From positions 56,029 through 120,028 of the forward strand of contig JASAMV010005530.1 in NCBI GenBank assembly GCA_030248065.1: DNA of 64,000 bases, in the 5' to 3' direction. The position numbers were made by a program, and so were the translations under genes. The notes under the pieces were generated by a model. It was not told the origin of the DNA. It saw nothing but the letters and a program-made list of their open reading frames with translations, and made no database searches. Positions within the stretch are counted from its first letter, which is position 1; each line of letters opens with the position of its first letter. Below are positions 1 through 14,001 of the stretch, one piece after another. This DNA is from Rhynchonema sp. JSB1_4 (lineage: Eukaryota; Nematoda; Chromadorea; Monhysterida; Xyalidae).

Positions 1-700
1 TTAGACATGGTTCCATGTGGTTTTAATCCAATTGCATAGCGCATTCTGTGCTGATAACGTGGGATGAAGAACTTTCCAAAGCATTATTGGAAAAACAAAT
101 TGGTTTTTTTGACCACGCGAATATGCATTGACAATATGACCTATCGCGCGATCTAAACACGGAAGGTTTTGAGACTTATACGACCAGACACATGCATAAT
201 GTATGCTGCATGCAGATCACATATTCTTATTGTTTAATAAACAGGGTCTACCACAAACCGTGCTCGTGATATCTTGCGCATACAAAATCTGATAAAAGCA
301 AACTGTCACTCCGTAATATTAGCTACACCGGTTGTTCGTTTGTGTTCGCACTCATTTCGCGAAGATTCAAGAAAGACTTTGTGCAGCAAGTCAAATTCGT
401 TGATCAAAAGTTGTGTCTTCAAAAAACAACGTTTACGTGACCAGTTAAGGCTGACCAATCTTTGACCAAAGAGCAGTCCCAGACTGTGAGGAAGTTGTTC
501 TCCGCCGCCGCTTCACAGTTAATTTCCTACTCATGTGTTTACGTGTTTGTCTGTCACGTTCCTCTGCGTTTGCGTCCGTCTTTTGTTCAATATTATTGCC
601 GTCTGCTTTCTGCCTGACTACTGGTAATAATCATAACCATCAAAAAGCAGAAAAAGAAAACAACAACAAAAATGGTATGTAAACAATAATGATGACTAAC

Positions 701-3700
701 CATAAATGAGGGTCCTCTGAGCGGTCGGGTGATGACGTTTGGCAGACTCGCCTTTCGACTGGGCACGGGCGCGTGGCCGAGTGTCGAGATTAGGTCGAGA
801 TCGGGAGGCTGTTGCGATTGCTGGTCAACGGATGAGCTTTGCGATGGCTTTACGATCGAATCGATGTCCTTCACTGAAACAATAATACAGACAGATATAA
901 TTGGAGGAAACTTTGACAAGGAACCGGTACCAGCGCACGCCTCACAATTTACAACAATCGGACTAGGCTGGGAAAAAACTTGATCCCTCTATGTTTGCAA
1001 CGAGCTGTACCTACAAATGAGCCCCGTGGGTGGGGTAATTATTTGCGCAACCGACGTAATGGAAAATGGACAAATTCACAAAAAAAGTTACTGGTGCACA
1101 TTGACAGCGAAAACAAAGTGAAGAACTATTGTACTACAGGTCGCGCTATATTGTACCTTCATCCCACACAACTGCACCATTGATTTGGATCTGGGGATGA
1201 TGCACATTCATGTTATACAAGATAGCGATTCGTTTATTATGTTATCATCGTGCTGGCTGTAGTGTGGTGCATTTCGTTATCGTCAAATATTGAATAATGT
1301 TGGTTTTTTTAAATTCGCCACAACTTAGAGCAGCTGTAACGATACGATACTTGGTGATGTGATGGGTAAACGTCAGCAGCGCGTTTCCGGCTGCTTCAAT
1401 ATCAGACCATTTTTTGTGTTTGGGTTGGGATTCCTGTGCTACAATAAAACAGCGGTTTGCGCCCACGGGAACAGCCAAAATCTGAGTCTGCGTAGCCTAT
1501 TGCATCCGATAGCGAGCGATAAGCGCCTATAAAATCGGCCGTAAGTTCGCTCCCGTGGGAAAATTACGCAACAGAATGTCATTTGCGAGCGCAGGAATAA
1601 AAGTGTGTTTGTGTTTAATCGCAACCGGTGGGCTGGGCAAACACTTTTGAGCTGGTTTACAACCACGTTGATTGTATTTTGTACAAGCAACATACCCTGT
1701 GCGTCGGGTATCATGCCACAGGCCTCACACATAGGCTCACTTCGCGCCTAAAATGTGCCCGGTTACAAACAAACAGCCGGTAAGAATTCTAAAATCGGAA
1801 ATCCGGAAAGTATATGAATGGTCTGGCGAGTCATTCACTAATGATCTGCTCATTCGTCGGTTCACACCCACAGCCCTCCATTGAGGTATACCTAGGGCCC
1901 TCTGACGAAGCCACTTTGCTATACCTTGTCACGTCATAGTGCTTTTTAGGCGCTCCCGAGAATTTGAAAAAAGCCCCGTGCGTTGGTCGACAAAAGCGGC
2001 GCCTGGGCCGGCTTGAAATACAACCCCAGGCTTTGACCACGAGAATTCCTTGGTGCAGTGTGGAAAATATAGGATGTGGTTGTGGTGGGTTAAACCGCAG
2101 CTGTAAGTGCAATCATACGTATGCCGTGCCTATACAAACATAATAGCTTGCACATTGGGATTGGGCTTGGGCCACACATGCATTTACCACCTTTTCAAAC
2201 CGCTGTTTTAGCATTCTAAGTTTTATATTCCCAAAACAAGAGAAATCGAAGTGAAACTCATCAGCTGTCTTGAACGTGGAAAACTGTTAAAGAGAACTTG
2301 AACCAACCACTTATACATGTGTACCAGGCCGGCTGTTCTGGTCCGATAAAAATGTAACAGTAATTGGTTTAAGTAAGCCGCGCGCCGTGCCCGGACTATC
2401 TTTCGCGAAGCAGCTGGCTGGGATACGAACAAACGGAGAAAATCACTCATTCAAACTGCCGGTACACGGAAGTTCGAACTCGGTGTTCAGTCAAATACAT
2501 ACAGTACATGTACGTATGTATAGAAAGAACGACAGTGTTTCTGTCATTTGCAGCAATATATGAGGGCGTAGGACATGACTTACTGTCACAGGCATGCGCG
2601 GATGTTGCTATCAGTCACTGACTAAAGTGGGCCAGTCATTTCTTCACGCGCTTGCTTATTTGGATTCGGGATTGCAAATACCGTGTATGCATGTATTTAA
2701 ACTTTCAGTCACTGTGCGTCCCATCATTTAAAGGCAGCGGGTGGGTGGTGCCGGAAATTAGTTTGGTCGCGGATTTTTTCTATCAAACGGAGCATGACCC
2801 CGCAATGGGTCACATCAAGATGGTTATGGTCATCAGATGATAGCGACCTGGCCTCGGGCTATTGGAACTGCGTCGAAACTCGTGCGTGCGTGTGAGTGCA
2901 GCAGGCCCCAGACTTTTTGGAAAAAAATGATGCACGCTGCTTGCGATGTAACATGCTGTCTGCAATAGTATATAATATAATACATGCTCTATACAGTATG
3001 TATAGATGCGGTATGAGCTATACATACAGTATTACATAAATATCAATATCTGGGGCGAAGGAGTGAACAACGTAATTATATTTCCGTCCATCGAGCAACT
3101 TTTTTGGCACTGTCTCTCTCTCACACTCTAAGCACGATGCGCTGATGCACTAAAGATGCATGGAGAAGTACATAATCTAATCGCCGACCGACCCGACCGC
3201 AGCTGACAAGGAAACCACGCATGTGCGGCATGACAAAACAGCAGGTGCCTAAAAATTGCCGTTTTTTGCCTGAGCCCGATGTAAAAGAGGCCGCTAGGTT
3301 TTTTAAATTTCGCTGTTCTATCCTTTATTAGGGATAACTACTTCAGGGATAGACACTTTCAACAAATTTGAGCATGCTCACCTTTGACAAAGATTTTGCG
3401 TCCGCCGAGACAAATGCTGGGACTGCAAGTTGGTAGTGCGGTGCTTGATCCTTCAAGGAAGATCTGATATCCGTCGGGTGCAACGTTCCATTTTTGCAAC
3501 TGCGGCGTGAGCGCTGATTGGATGCTGAGTTGTTTCTGCGCCAAAACGGTCGCTACGTCCGTTTCGCCTTGGTCGCCGCACAGTAATTCCACCTGAATGT
3601 GTATAGTGTATGTCACACTGCGGGTTGGGCTTGAGAGCAACTTTGATGCACTGCGGTGCATTGGCACAGGCGATGTCCAGGTGCACCGCATTTGTTGAAG

Positions 3701-6700
3701 CAGCACGAAACTGGCAAAATATACATGTATATAATATGCTGGGCTGAGGCTTGGGCTGCGAGCTGAGGTCAACAAGTAACACGGTGGAGGGGACGAGCGA
3801 AGCATTTCACAGCATATCAGATGTAGACCGATTTAATTCCAGGCTCCCGAGCACTACCATTAAAGCAAAACCTTGCATTTTTTCTATATACGTTCGAACC
3901 ACCACTTAAAGCTTGGATGGGTAGTCGTTATTGTAGTTGAAGCAAATCCTGTTTCTAATAACAGCATGTGTGTGGCAAAATATTGCAACAACAATGATAA
4001 CGAAAAGCACATTTTGTAATTATCCATCTGAGTCTGGGACATTTACTTATATAGCATCTAAACTGACGGACTCGCTGCAAATATCGATTTTGGTCTCCGC
4101 GGAAGCCACCAAGCAAAAACACCGACCAGAAAGTGATTTTCGGGCAGTTGCTGCGCGGGTGCACTGTTTGTCCGCTGATGAACAACACCTTCGATCAGGG
4201 AATGCCGTCGAGTACTGTTGTTGGTGTTGTTGTTGGCAGTGGAGGTGTCGATGTTGTTGTTGTTGTGGTGGCAGTGATTTGGGTCGGAAGACACCTGCTA
4301 AATGTAATGTGAGTTGACGACTTTTGTAGATGATCTGAGTTAACCACATGTCAATAAGCCTCAGCCTCTCCGCTTGTTCACAACGGCTTTTCACGCCGGC
4401 TAAATGGCACAGCCGTCAAATCAAAGTGGTCAAATCGCTTCGACGACTCAAACAGATCCGAATGAGTGCGAGAAATAATACACTGAGTTGAAGACAAGGT
4501 TTTGATTTGATGACGGTCATTGAAGCCTTCACGCATGATCTTGAGCAGAATCGGTTTCTCTAATCGTGCTGATTGATGTGCGAACGTGGAGTTCGTGCAA
4601 CGGGATATTGAGACAGTAATACTTCCGGCACAAGCCATTTCACATATTATTGGCCAAATTGAGGAAGCCCTAAACTATAGTTACGCCTACACATACGGCA
4701 TGATTAAACAGTGCGAGCACCCAAACAATAACTCAGTAATTTCCGTCATGACTCGTGTTCTTTGAGAACGTCAGGAAACATAAGCTGACGAACTTTGTGA
4801 ACAGTGACGTGAGCGCACATAAAACCAGTCCGTTATGCATATGTCTCTGGGTCACGTGTGGCCACCTGGAGCATTTTTTCGGACTGACGATGACCTGGTG
4901 CACCACCCGTTCAAAAACAAATCGAAAACGACAATACCACCGAAACCCACCAAGCTATCCGATCCCCTCCTAAATGCGGCTTCATTTGCGGCAGCCAATT
5001 CTGCAGCAGCCAGTGCCATTTTCGACTTTCGTCCAATGCTGCCGATGGCTGTCGTGCCGGGCATATTGCTCGCGTGCCCGTAGCTCAATCGGTTAGACGA
5101 CGGATGGCTGTGGTGTGACGGTAGGAGAGTTCGATGCTCGAACCGGGGACTGCCGTCTGCTGGAAATTTTCTGAGAAAGTTTATCGTTGAGAGTGAGATA
5201 ATGCAGCGTGCACTCTTTATTCGTGAAGAACAGTTGCCCCATAGGCAATTTTTATGAACGATGTTCTGATCTCCAGTGGTCTTCATTAAGTTCCAACTAA
5301 TTGCCACTTTGCAGAGACAAAATCGGACGGTGACCTGGTCAAGGTCATGTACCTACATAGCACATGGCCCTCTTAAGACTGTAAAATGCGTGTTTAAAAT
5401 TTAATTCAGCCGAAATACCAACTTTCCGTAATTGGATACAACGACGGCAAGCTGCCTTTTCGATCCAAATTTGTCGTCCGATTGTTTGCGCCCGTTCGTT
5501 TGTTGGATGCGCGACGCGAAATCGGTTTGCGAGCAACACCTCGTGTCAACAACGACTGATTCGGACTGTCGGGCGGACTGTCGCTGCTGCAAAGTTAAAA
5601 ATATATTTTTTTAATTTAAAATAATTTTTGGCAGAATTTAATTCTTCAGCCGTTGCCTTGAATCGTAAAAGCGCTGTGCGTGCCTGGGACGATGAGACGA
5701 ATATCTTGAAAGCAAAGACTACGATAGGACAAGGTACATAGCGACTTTGCCTGCGTAACTCTGCTCAGGCAAGCCAAATCGTTGTCCAATCCTAGTCGTT
5801 GCGTTTAAATATGCTCCGGCCTAATCTGTCCAATTATGCACCCTACAAGTTGCGTCAGTCAGAACCATTGTGCCTAAGCTACATATACACCACTCAGGGG
5901 GTAATGAGGACACGGTCGCAGAAGCGCTCATAATCCATGAGCACGATATCCGATTAAATCATCAATTGATTCAAAAGGGTCGTATTAGCGGAGACCATGC
6001 GCATTCACCAAGTACAGCTTGAATAGTGGAGCTCCATCGTACCACGATGTTTCTGCCCACACGGCTGTAACCCCGTGAAACCACAAACAAGCTTTGGTTT
6101 GACGTAGCCCGGCACGGGCGGGTTACCTACCAGTCAGAGGCCATCAGACGTACATACAGTATACAGCGAGTAGTATTAATTGTTGTTTTCATTGCCGGCT
6201 ACTAACTGACTATCATGGTTTATAAATAGAATCAAAAGTTTATGATGTCCGCATGGACACGATAATGTATGGTGACGATTTATGTATATGGATTATGACT
6301 GACTGGTTTCGGTAATTTGATTTGGAAAGCAAATAGAGACCAGAGACCCATAGTAATGTGATGTTAAACGTAATGAGAAGCTTAACAGAGGTCCTAAATT
6401 GTAGCAGAGAGAAGTTAAAGACCCTTAATCGGAACGGTAAATCATACTCGCACCATCTAAGAATTTATAATCATATGTTCGTCGCAAAAAAGGCAAGTAA
6501 CCTTTCTAACCCAGCTGTTTTGAAAACCTCCTGAATCGGGTAAACAACAAAATACATTGCGTGAACAGCTAAAAAAAGCAGCTAAGATTGTCCCAGGCAA
6601 TCGAACGCTGTTACAAGTACACACATAAGTAACTGAGTAGGCGTTCCAACACGTCATAAGGTTTGAACAAAATCTGGCATCTGCGCGTGTGTTGAAGTTC

Positions 6701-9516
6701 AGACGTTGCCAAAAATGTGCCAGCTAGACAGACAAGAACCCCAACGCCCCCACGGTCTTTGGCTCTCGCAATGACTGGGAGGCACGAAAATGAGCCCCAA
6801 CTTATGGTGAACCTGGATAACTTAAAAATAGGTTGTGGGGATACTAGATTGGTACAGGTGCTATTTATAGGATATGTATAATCTGTTACTGCAACACGCC
6901 ACGGATGGAACACAAGCGATCTTTTCCAATTGCAATAAGGGAGTTCCTTCTCCAATGGCCGGCTTCGCACAGCAATAACGAAAAAGGTCACGCTGAATTA
7001 TGTGGAAGAACTTCAGGTGCATTAGTTCAGCAATCTTTGTGCCACACGGAAATCCTACAAACGCACATACGTCCTGCGCAAACCAGCATGACTAACGCAT
7101 AATGACATCATGATTGCAAACGCGACCATGTTCTGGGTGTCGGTCCTTGTTTTGCATCGGTCTGGTATATTGGCATGTTTCGACTTGTTTCCCGTGAAAC
7201 ATCACCCACATTATTACCATGACAATGTTCATCATGTGTGTTATTCTGTACCACAGATGAAGCATCAACTAAGCGAACAACATCGATGATGTTTCACAAA
7301 ATCAGGCCCCCAGACCGATGTCATAATCAAAGACACAACTCAAATTTGACATGGCCGGGGGGAGGTGCAGACGCGCGTGCTGTGTTCACTTTGTTGCCTC
7401 AAGGTTTCAATGAGCGCAAACGAACGTGAAAAGAGAAGAAAACAGCAGTGATTTCTCCCTGATTACGCGTTATTTCACCAACACTATCGAGATGAGGTTA
7501 GATGAGAAGCGGGCAGTGCAGGCAACGCATTGTGATGTGTTTTTTGACAACTTCACTGGGATTCTACCTCGCACATTTTTTGGGCATGCATTCTTGTCAA
7601 AATAGGCAGAGTCATTGCCACACGCAGCGCATGTGTTGTGTAATTTCAGGAATAGAGACACATTTCTTCAGAGTAAGAATGACTGTGCTTGCCTGTGGTT
7701 GTTCCTTCAGCAACCAACAATAGGAATAGTGCGTGTTTGACCTACTCTTCGGTGAATTCACAAAATATGCATTATTCTTGCGTTCTGTTGTGCTGAATGT
7801 GCAAGTTAGGCGTCGGTAACATATAAGAATAAGAATGCGTGACTGAAAATAGAATGACAATAGAGCTCGTTCCGTGTGCATTTCAAAACTTCTTCAAAAA
7901 CACGCATGGTGTCTTGCTCAAAAAAGGTGACCATTATAGCATGTGCTTGAATCAGTGGGACAGCAGACATCGAGTTCCGTAACCTTTACAGACAAACTAA
8001 TCAACAAGAGTGGTAAATAATAATTACATATATAGGTTCCTTTGTGCGTTAGTACGAGCTCTTTAAAGTGACTCTACAATTGATCGTTGACCGCGTTTGT
8101 TTGCAGTCATTTTTTCAGACAATGAAGACTAGGTATCAGAAACCCAGATTTAGGAAATAGATTTTCAAGTCGTTGCTTTGTGATGTTTCACGGAGCCCAC
8201 ACATTTTTACAGGAGGAGAAAAAATGAAAAAAGTTTGAGGCAGGCCTGTGCGAAACACAAGGTAGTCCAATAGAAGATATTTTCAGCGTTTTATACTCAG
8301 ATGTTTTTCTGTTAAACGAGATATAAAGCATTGTGCGAAACGCCATGTGTGATAAATAATAAACGAAACACTCCAAAAAATCAAGCCTTTTTAAAGCACC
8401 CTTTTACTCTAGCATTATTTTAAGCATCTGTGGTGAATGAAATAAGTTGTCAATTAGAAATAAAAATCGTCTAATTATCTAGTATTTAGGATGTGCTTTT
8501 CGTTTTTCAAAACCCTACACAGCTCACACAATGTTTACCACAACATGCGCAAGGCACCCATTCCCACAGCGCACACACACAAAGCTGAAACATTATCCCC
8601 GGCCGACTGTGTGTTGTCGTTGTGTGTGCGCTGTGCGTGGTCTGAATGGCTGCCTTGCGCATGTTGTGGTAAACATTGTGTGAGCTGTGTAGGGTTTTGA
8701 AAAACGAAAAGCACATCCTAAATACTAGATAATTAGACGATTTTTATTTCTAATTGACAACTTATTTCATTCACCACAGATGCTTAAAATTATGCTAGAG
8801 TAAAAGGGTGCTTTAAAAAGGCTTGATTTTTTGGAGTGTTTCGTTTATTATTTATCACACATGGCGTTTCGCACAATGCTTTATATCTCGTTTAACAGAA
8901 AAACATCAGAGTATAAAACGCTGAAAATATCTTCTATTGGACTACCTTGTGTTTCGCACAGGCCTGCCTCAAACTTTTTTCATTTTTTCTCCTCCTGTAA
9001 AAATGTGTGGGCTCCGTGAAACATCACAAAGCAACGACTTGAAAATCTATTTCCTAAATCTGGGTTTCTGATACCTAGTCTTCATTTTCTGAAAAAATGA
9101 CTGCAAACAAACGCGGTCAACGATCAATTGTAGAGTCACTTTAAATACCTATCAAAGCCACTTGGCTTATTTATTATGTTTTACATTGGCTGGACTTCAG
9201 ATTTATGAGCATAAAAATTTTTTCGAATTATGCCCCATCACGGCTGATTACAGATCCATGCGGAATACCTGTGATATTCCCTCAATCTAGCCGGTCTTTC
9301 GCGGCCCTGAATGTTGTCATAAACGGCAGCCATCGAGTACTGACGTCGATTCAGTGCCTCTTCATTGAAGGAATAGTTGCGTTTGATCGAGGACCTTGTC
9401 AAGATCGGGGAATCCAGCTGTCGACCTCCTCTCTGCTCCGATTGGGGCGACGACGACGATGGCATTAGGAAGGATAGAGACCGCCAGAAAGGCATGTTCG
9501 GTGACTTGGACTTTGG
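701..9516 (-). CDS. Ras-binding-domain protein gene, five phase-consistent exons (3' part)
   Basis: Read on the minus strand, exons 9516-9269, 5068-4951, 4294-4127, 3592-3382 and 873-701 all have AG/GT borders and their phases join exactly. The protein runs from a Ser/Arg-rich part (FWRSLSFLMPSSSS, then FRRGSDSL) through an Asn/His-rich low-complexity stretch to a domain of about 70 residues in exon 3592-3382. That domain starts VELLCGDQGETDV and ends CLGGRKIFVKV. The order of short hydrophobic strands and the closing L-G-G-R-K-I-F-V-K resemble Raf-type Ras-binding domains, as in Raf, RGS12/14-loco or TIAM proteins. No kinase, RGS or GoLoco domain was seen. The last visible exon is Ser/Gln/Pro-rich and ends at a donor, so the gene continues to the left of the window. 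The domain call is by eye and moderate; the exon structure is firmer. Confidence 0.6.
5074..5150 (+). repeat. tRNA-like sequence (pseudo-tRNA or SINE head)
   Basis: It has an A-box-like TAGCTCAATCGGTTAGA and a B-box-like GAGTTCGATGCTC. The first seven bases (GTGCCCG) can pair 6 of 7 with CGGGGAC at the end. The D and anticodon stems do not form well, so a functional tRNA is unlikely. It sits in the minus-strand intron directly beside the acceptor of exon 5068-4951. Confidence 0.3.
8063..9144. mobile_element. 1.08-kb palindromic foldback element flanked by TTAA
   Basis: The two halves are reverse complements in exact register around 8603.5, with no insertions or deletions: every mirrored position sums to 17207. 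Inverted ends AGTGACTC...GAGTCACT are bounded by TTAA at 8063-8066 and 9141-9144, the target typical of piggyBac-type elements. Only about 100 bases in the middle diverge. Each arm carries an identical 62-codon open frame, which looks like a by-product of the palindrome. No transposase is present, so it is non-autonomous. Confidence 0.85.
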
Positions 9517-10435
9517 CTGGTCACAAGGAGAGGGTATGCCGACCACCTTGGTTGGATTTTATAATTGCGGATTTCTCAAATAAGCCGCTACCAGCATGGG
9601 CCTGTCGTATATGCCCCGTAAATGCAAATGTTGTTGACACAAGACAAGACCACCGCGACCAGCTAGCTATATACAGTATGTTCAACATTGCTTCTTGACT
9701 ACCGTCGGGGTGGTAGTGTTTGGATTGGATACAAAATGCGGACTTGTGCCTGGATGAAAGCAGCATAAGTAGACCTATATATCGGCTTTTGCAACCTGAG
9801 GAAAAAAGTGCTCAGCAAACGAAAACCAATAGCACCTTTGACATTCTTGACCGAGCTTATTCGCATCGGTTGGTATTCTAGAAGCTATAGTGGTGTGCTA
9901 AGGTATACACAACGCGCCATGCATTGCGGGTGCACTTCACTCACACAATTTCAGTTGCGAGAATGCAAATATACGTACGATATGGGATTTGCAAACAAGA
10001 AACGTCCTAACGGTTTGACACGGTGCATAATGTAACTCCCACTCTTCACATTGCGCTGGTGTGGGACAAAAGAAAGATGAAATCGGTTTAGCGCTCATCG
10101 TTCTGGCTTAACGCTTAGCAGCAGGTTACACACATAGAGTCGAGGCATAAAGTCAAGAGGCAGCGGATCACGGCAGTCTGCTGATGAACTTTGAAGATGC
10201 GCTCACCCACCACCACGACTGTGAACGTTTTCAAACATGTCGCGGTGCTTTGTTCTAACAACTTGTACATAGCTTACAGTGGTACAGTTCACCTGTACAT
10301 GAACACACAAATGTACACAGTGATTTTTTGTCAAAAGTCCGGGATCGCGATAAGCACTTAAGCGACGGTGACATCAAACGATGACACAAAATGACGCAAA
10401 GAAAAAGAAATTGGTCGCTTATTCGATTCACGTAC

Positions 10436-10670
10436 CCTGGATCGTCGCCAAGAAAATACTCGGGCGTCTCGCTGGTTGAAGGAAGCGTCGATTCGTAATG
10501 TTCTGCAAAAAAATTGTAAATTTTTTGACAGAAATTAAAAAAACAATCGATTAAAATCTACCTCGATGATTTATGGTGTCGAGCGATCGTTGTATTTGGC
10601 GCTGCCGATAGCTAATCGGTACCGGTTCAACATCACCCCAATGCGGCGTGTGTAATATGGTCGGGTCGGG
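10436..10670 (-). CDS. two upstream minus-strand exons, probably of the Ras-binding-domain gene
   Basis: Exon 10670-10562 is preceded by ctttccag and ends CATCGAG|gtagat. Exon 10502-10436 is preceded by ttttttgcag and ends CCAGG|gtacgt. Their phases join (G+AA makes Glu), giving a peptide with PHWGDVEPVPISYRQRQIQ followed by STLPSTSETPEYFLGDDPG. No domain is recognised. The second exon ends in phase 2, which does not join directly to the next exon at 9516, so at least one small exon between them is not identified. Membership in the same gene is inferred from strand and proximity. Confidence 0.5.
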
Positions 10671-12213
10671 CTGGAAAGATTTGGTAAAACGTTGGATCAA
10701 AATGTTTAAAATTAGCTTCCCTTTGATGCTGAATATTGGCGACAATCTGTTAAAACTAACGATGTAATGCGATATTATGTACACCTACATATCTGAACAA
10801 TAATCTGGATGTGGAAATACAGGAGGAAAAGCAAACATTTACAATGTTACAAGCTTGTACATGGCACATGTGATGCACCATGTAAACAGAAGGGTCACTA
10901 CGCCCGTGCCGCTGTATCGCATGGGGACTTTGTTTCGCGTGCGACTTTGTATCCCATGTTTTTATTTTGTACTTGGGATCTCATGTGGATTAAAACAATT
11001 CACTAAACCAGAGTAGCCAATTATAACTTTTGACAAGTCACTCACTAACAATGTTGTCAGCATGCCAGGTATTTTTGCTGATTTCAGTCTCTGTTTTGGT
11101 ACAGGAGTAGGCTCAGGCTTAGATTCCAGCCAGGAAGACCTGTCTGGGACATTCGAAACGTTAATCAGCCTTCAGATCAACTTGGAAATTTGCTTACAAA
11201 ATGCTCAAGATTTTGATTTTGTTTCGTTATCAGATGCACGTGCTTGGTCACGGCACCCCCGTACACGAGTACGGGATATGCAATGACCGGACGCGATACA
11301 AAGTCGCACGCGAGACAATCTACACGCGCGATACAAGGACGCAAGCCCAAGCGACTGGCTAGGTATGAGCTAAATCTTGGCAATATTAGGAACAGTGCAG
11401 GTGCATCAATCTCAATTCGACCACTACGTAAAAAACTCTAAATGAATAAACTCTAAATAAATGAAGAACGTGATTGATATTTTGCACAAAATTAACGATG
11501 TAAACGCAAAACCACAAATGGGTGAGAACTTACAGTATATTCAAAATGTGCGTCATATTTCTGACAAGGCGACGTGAGAACAACTTCACTAGGGTAGGTG
11601 TGTGCAATTAAGGTAATGTCAAAAAGATTTGCCAAATCCCACAACTTAATATTAGGTTGCAATAGCGCAAAAACGCGATCGGCGCAGAAGGTGCACCAAA
11701 TTTCCAGAATCACAATATACTTAACTTGAGTGCAACGTTATTCTAATATGCATACGTATGTACATAGTATGTTGTTAAAGACTGGTGCGGTCAAATAAAT
11801 TTCTGGGAAATGGTCACAACACATACATACATACCCACCCATGCCCAAAATGACAAAGAATTATAATTTCAAATGAACACACATGCGCGAAAATAACATA
11901 AAGTGACCGTTGTGGAATTTCAAGAATGCCGACACATGGACATCACAGATGGCGTAATAAATTGAACGTCACACAGTTTGCAGTCAAAGAGTTTAAACAA
12001 AATTATGTTTCTGTTATGCCCTTGCAACGTTAACATGATGGTGGAAGGAAATCCATCCGACATTTTGAATCCTTAGGTATGTAGATTTTATCATGACCAT
12101 AATATGGACACGGACAAGGTTGCGTATAGTTTTACAAAATGCGAAACAAAGTCTGAACACTGCACTGTGCAATGTTCGGTCGCTGTGGTTAACGTTCACA
12201 TTCGTGACGTTGA

Positions 12214-12295
12214 ACATTAAAATATTTTAGACCACAGCAAGACTGACCAGAGATACATTAAAATATTTTGGACCACAGCAAGACTGACCAGAGAT
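12214..12295 (+). repeat. 41-bp tandem duplication (two copies)
   Basis: Units starting ACATTAAAATATTTT and ending GACCAGAGAT occur twice with period 41 and one or two mismatches. No gene is seen around it. Confidence 0.85.
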
Positions 12296-13134
12296 CAACA
12301 CCGTAGCACGAAATTAATGTTAAGACACATGACTGAGACTTGAAATGAAAAGTGGGACAAAAATTGAACTGTGAAGATTTCGTGACACTTTCACAGCCAG
12401 CATTTACTTTTAGGATTGAATAAAAAAAGAGACTAGCGCTGGAAAATCGATCCTCAACCGTCGTGTGAAGAGAGTGCAAACGCGCTCCCATCACAGGGGT
12501 ATAGAAGTGCCGAGACAGCTTGCCTTTTACGTTTACGCAAATTTCGAAATGTACGTAATAATCCGCTGCCCGCAAACTCAATATTTCGCTTTGATCCGAA
12601 CGGGAAAAAAGTTTCCGAAGCTCCAAAGTTCGGCCGATTTCAGTTCCGGTTCTAAGTATCTTACCATTTTGGTTTTACATGGATCTGAGTCCGGTACCGG
12701 GACTTCTGAACGATGCACCAAGGTACATCGTTGGATTACATAAGATATCCGTTCGTTGCTGCGCACTCGCTGTGTGATGGGCTGGGAAGTATACGCGCAG
12801 TGCGCACTTCTTTTATTTAAAATTATGTGTGTGCGCACATATGCAAATCTGCGACAAAGTTTTTATTTTGACTTCGAAAAAAGTCTGCAATTGACCTCTT
12901 GTGGAAAGTGGGATGGCATAATTTTGATTGCTCTGAGCATTTTCATTCTACCGCTAATTGCAACGTTAGGCTCTTTAGAAGGTGATGTTTTGATGTTTGG
13001 CGACATTATGAAGTTTATGCAAACGCAACAGATATTGAGATTCAAAACTTTTGGTCCCTCCTTCTATCGCACAAAATGTAACATGATTTCGTTCAGAAAT
13101 CGACAAGTCTTAACATGTTGCACTGTGTGCGGCA

Positions 13135-13915
13135 CAGGGTTGGATTTTAAAAAAAAGTAAAAATTTTTTTGTAAAAAAAAATTTTTTTTAAAAAAAAAGT
13201 TGGCCACTTTTTTTATTTTAAAATTTTAAAAAGTAAGTCCACTTTTTTTGTTATTTTTCCCCTTTTTTTCGTTATTTTCTCACTTTTTTAAGGTAAAAAT
13301 GTATGTTTTCATGCGTTTTATTGCTCATCATTCTCAAAAAATCGCCTGCGGCGCTTATATTTCAGTTTAAAATGGCGTTGTAATGGACTCATACAGTTCC
13401 CAGACATCCCAACAATCGCTGCACGTATAATATAGGACACCCCATACCGTATACTGTGCAGTTATTGAGCTATCGACGTAAGCTATCAACAGACTCCACT
13501 TTGCTCGCCTATTTGCAGTTGTGTGGATTTGTCATTTGTTGCTTTTGTCACACAACATGAGTGTGGTGTAACTCTTTATCTCTCTTCAAATTTATCCCCA
13601 AATTCACAAACAGAAGGTTGGTCTTCCCTTTGTCATATATGCCCACAGAGTTACCTTCGGGCGGGTTCTCAAATTATGACCAAATGGGCTAGATCGCAGG
13701 TGATCGACATAAACATGCAAGTCAGTGGAGAAGTTCTCTTTAGTGTCCCTCAAAACATACCTAAGTAACATGATTTCAGAAATTTCATTTTTCTAGAAAC
13801 CAATTTTTTGGGGGTCCGGAATAAAAAAAAGTGATTTTTAAAAAAAAATTTTTAAAAAGTTTTTTTTTAAAAAAAAATTAGTTCGATGATAAAAAAATTT
13901 TTTAATCCAACCCTG
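13135..13915. mobile_element. hAT-type non-autonomous element (781 bp) with 8-bp target duplication
   Basis: Inverted ends CAGGGTTGGATT...AATCCAACCCTG are flanked on both sides by the same 8 bases GTGCGGCA (13127-13134 and 13916-13923), the hallmark of hAT insertion. The interior starts and ends with long A/T runs and has no transposase frame. A tiny relative with the same ends lies at 30139-30184. Confidence 0.88.
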
Positions 13916-14001
13916 GTGCGGCATGCATTGTTTCAATCCCAGCAACATATGTAGAAGGTGCACATTGCGTAACGGTTTTGAAACATGACATAGAGATTAA
14001 T

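Noticed and set aside
3955..4317. Plus-strand Cys/Trp-rich frame
   Set aside because: It is the complement of the Asn/His/Gln-rich minus-strand exon 4294-4127, which has matching splice sites and phase.
5074..5150. Functional tRNA gene
   Set aside because: Promoter boxes are present, but the D and anticodon stems do not pair, so a pseudogene or SINE remnant is more likely.
8188..9019. Two identical 62-residue and two similar 69-residue frames as genes
   Set aside because: They mirror each other exactly because the DNA is a palindrome; no start context, splice sites or domains.
13150..13910. Long A/T runs as scaffold or replication-origin-like DNA
   Set aside because: They lie between the inverted ends and target duplication of a hAT element and are part of its interior.
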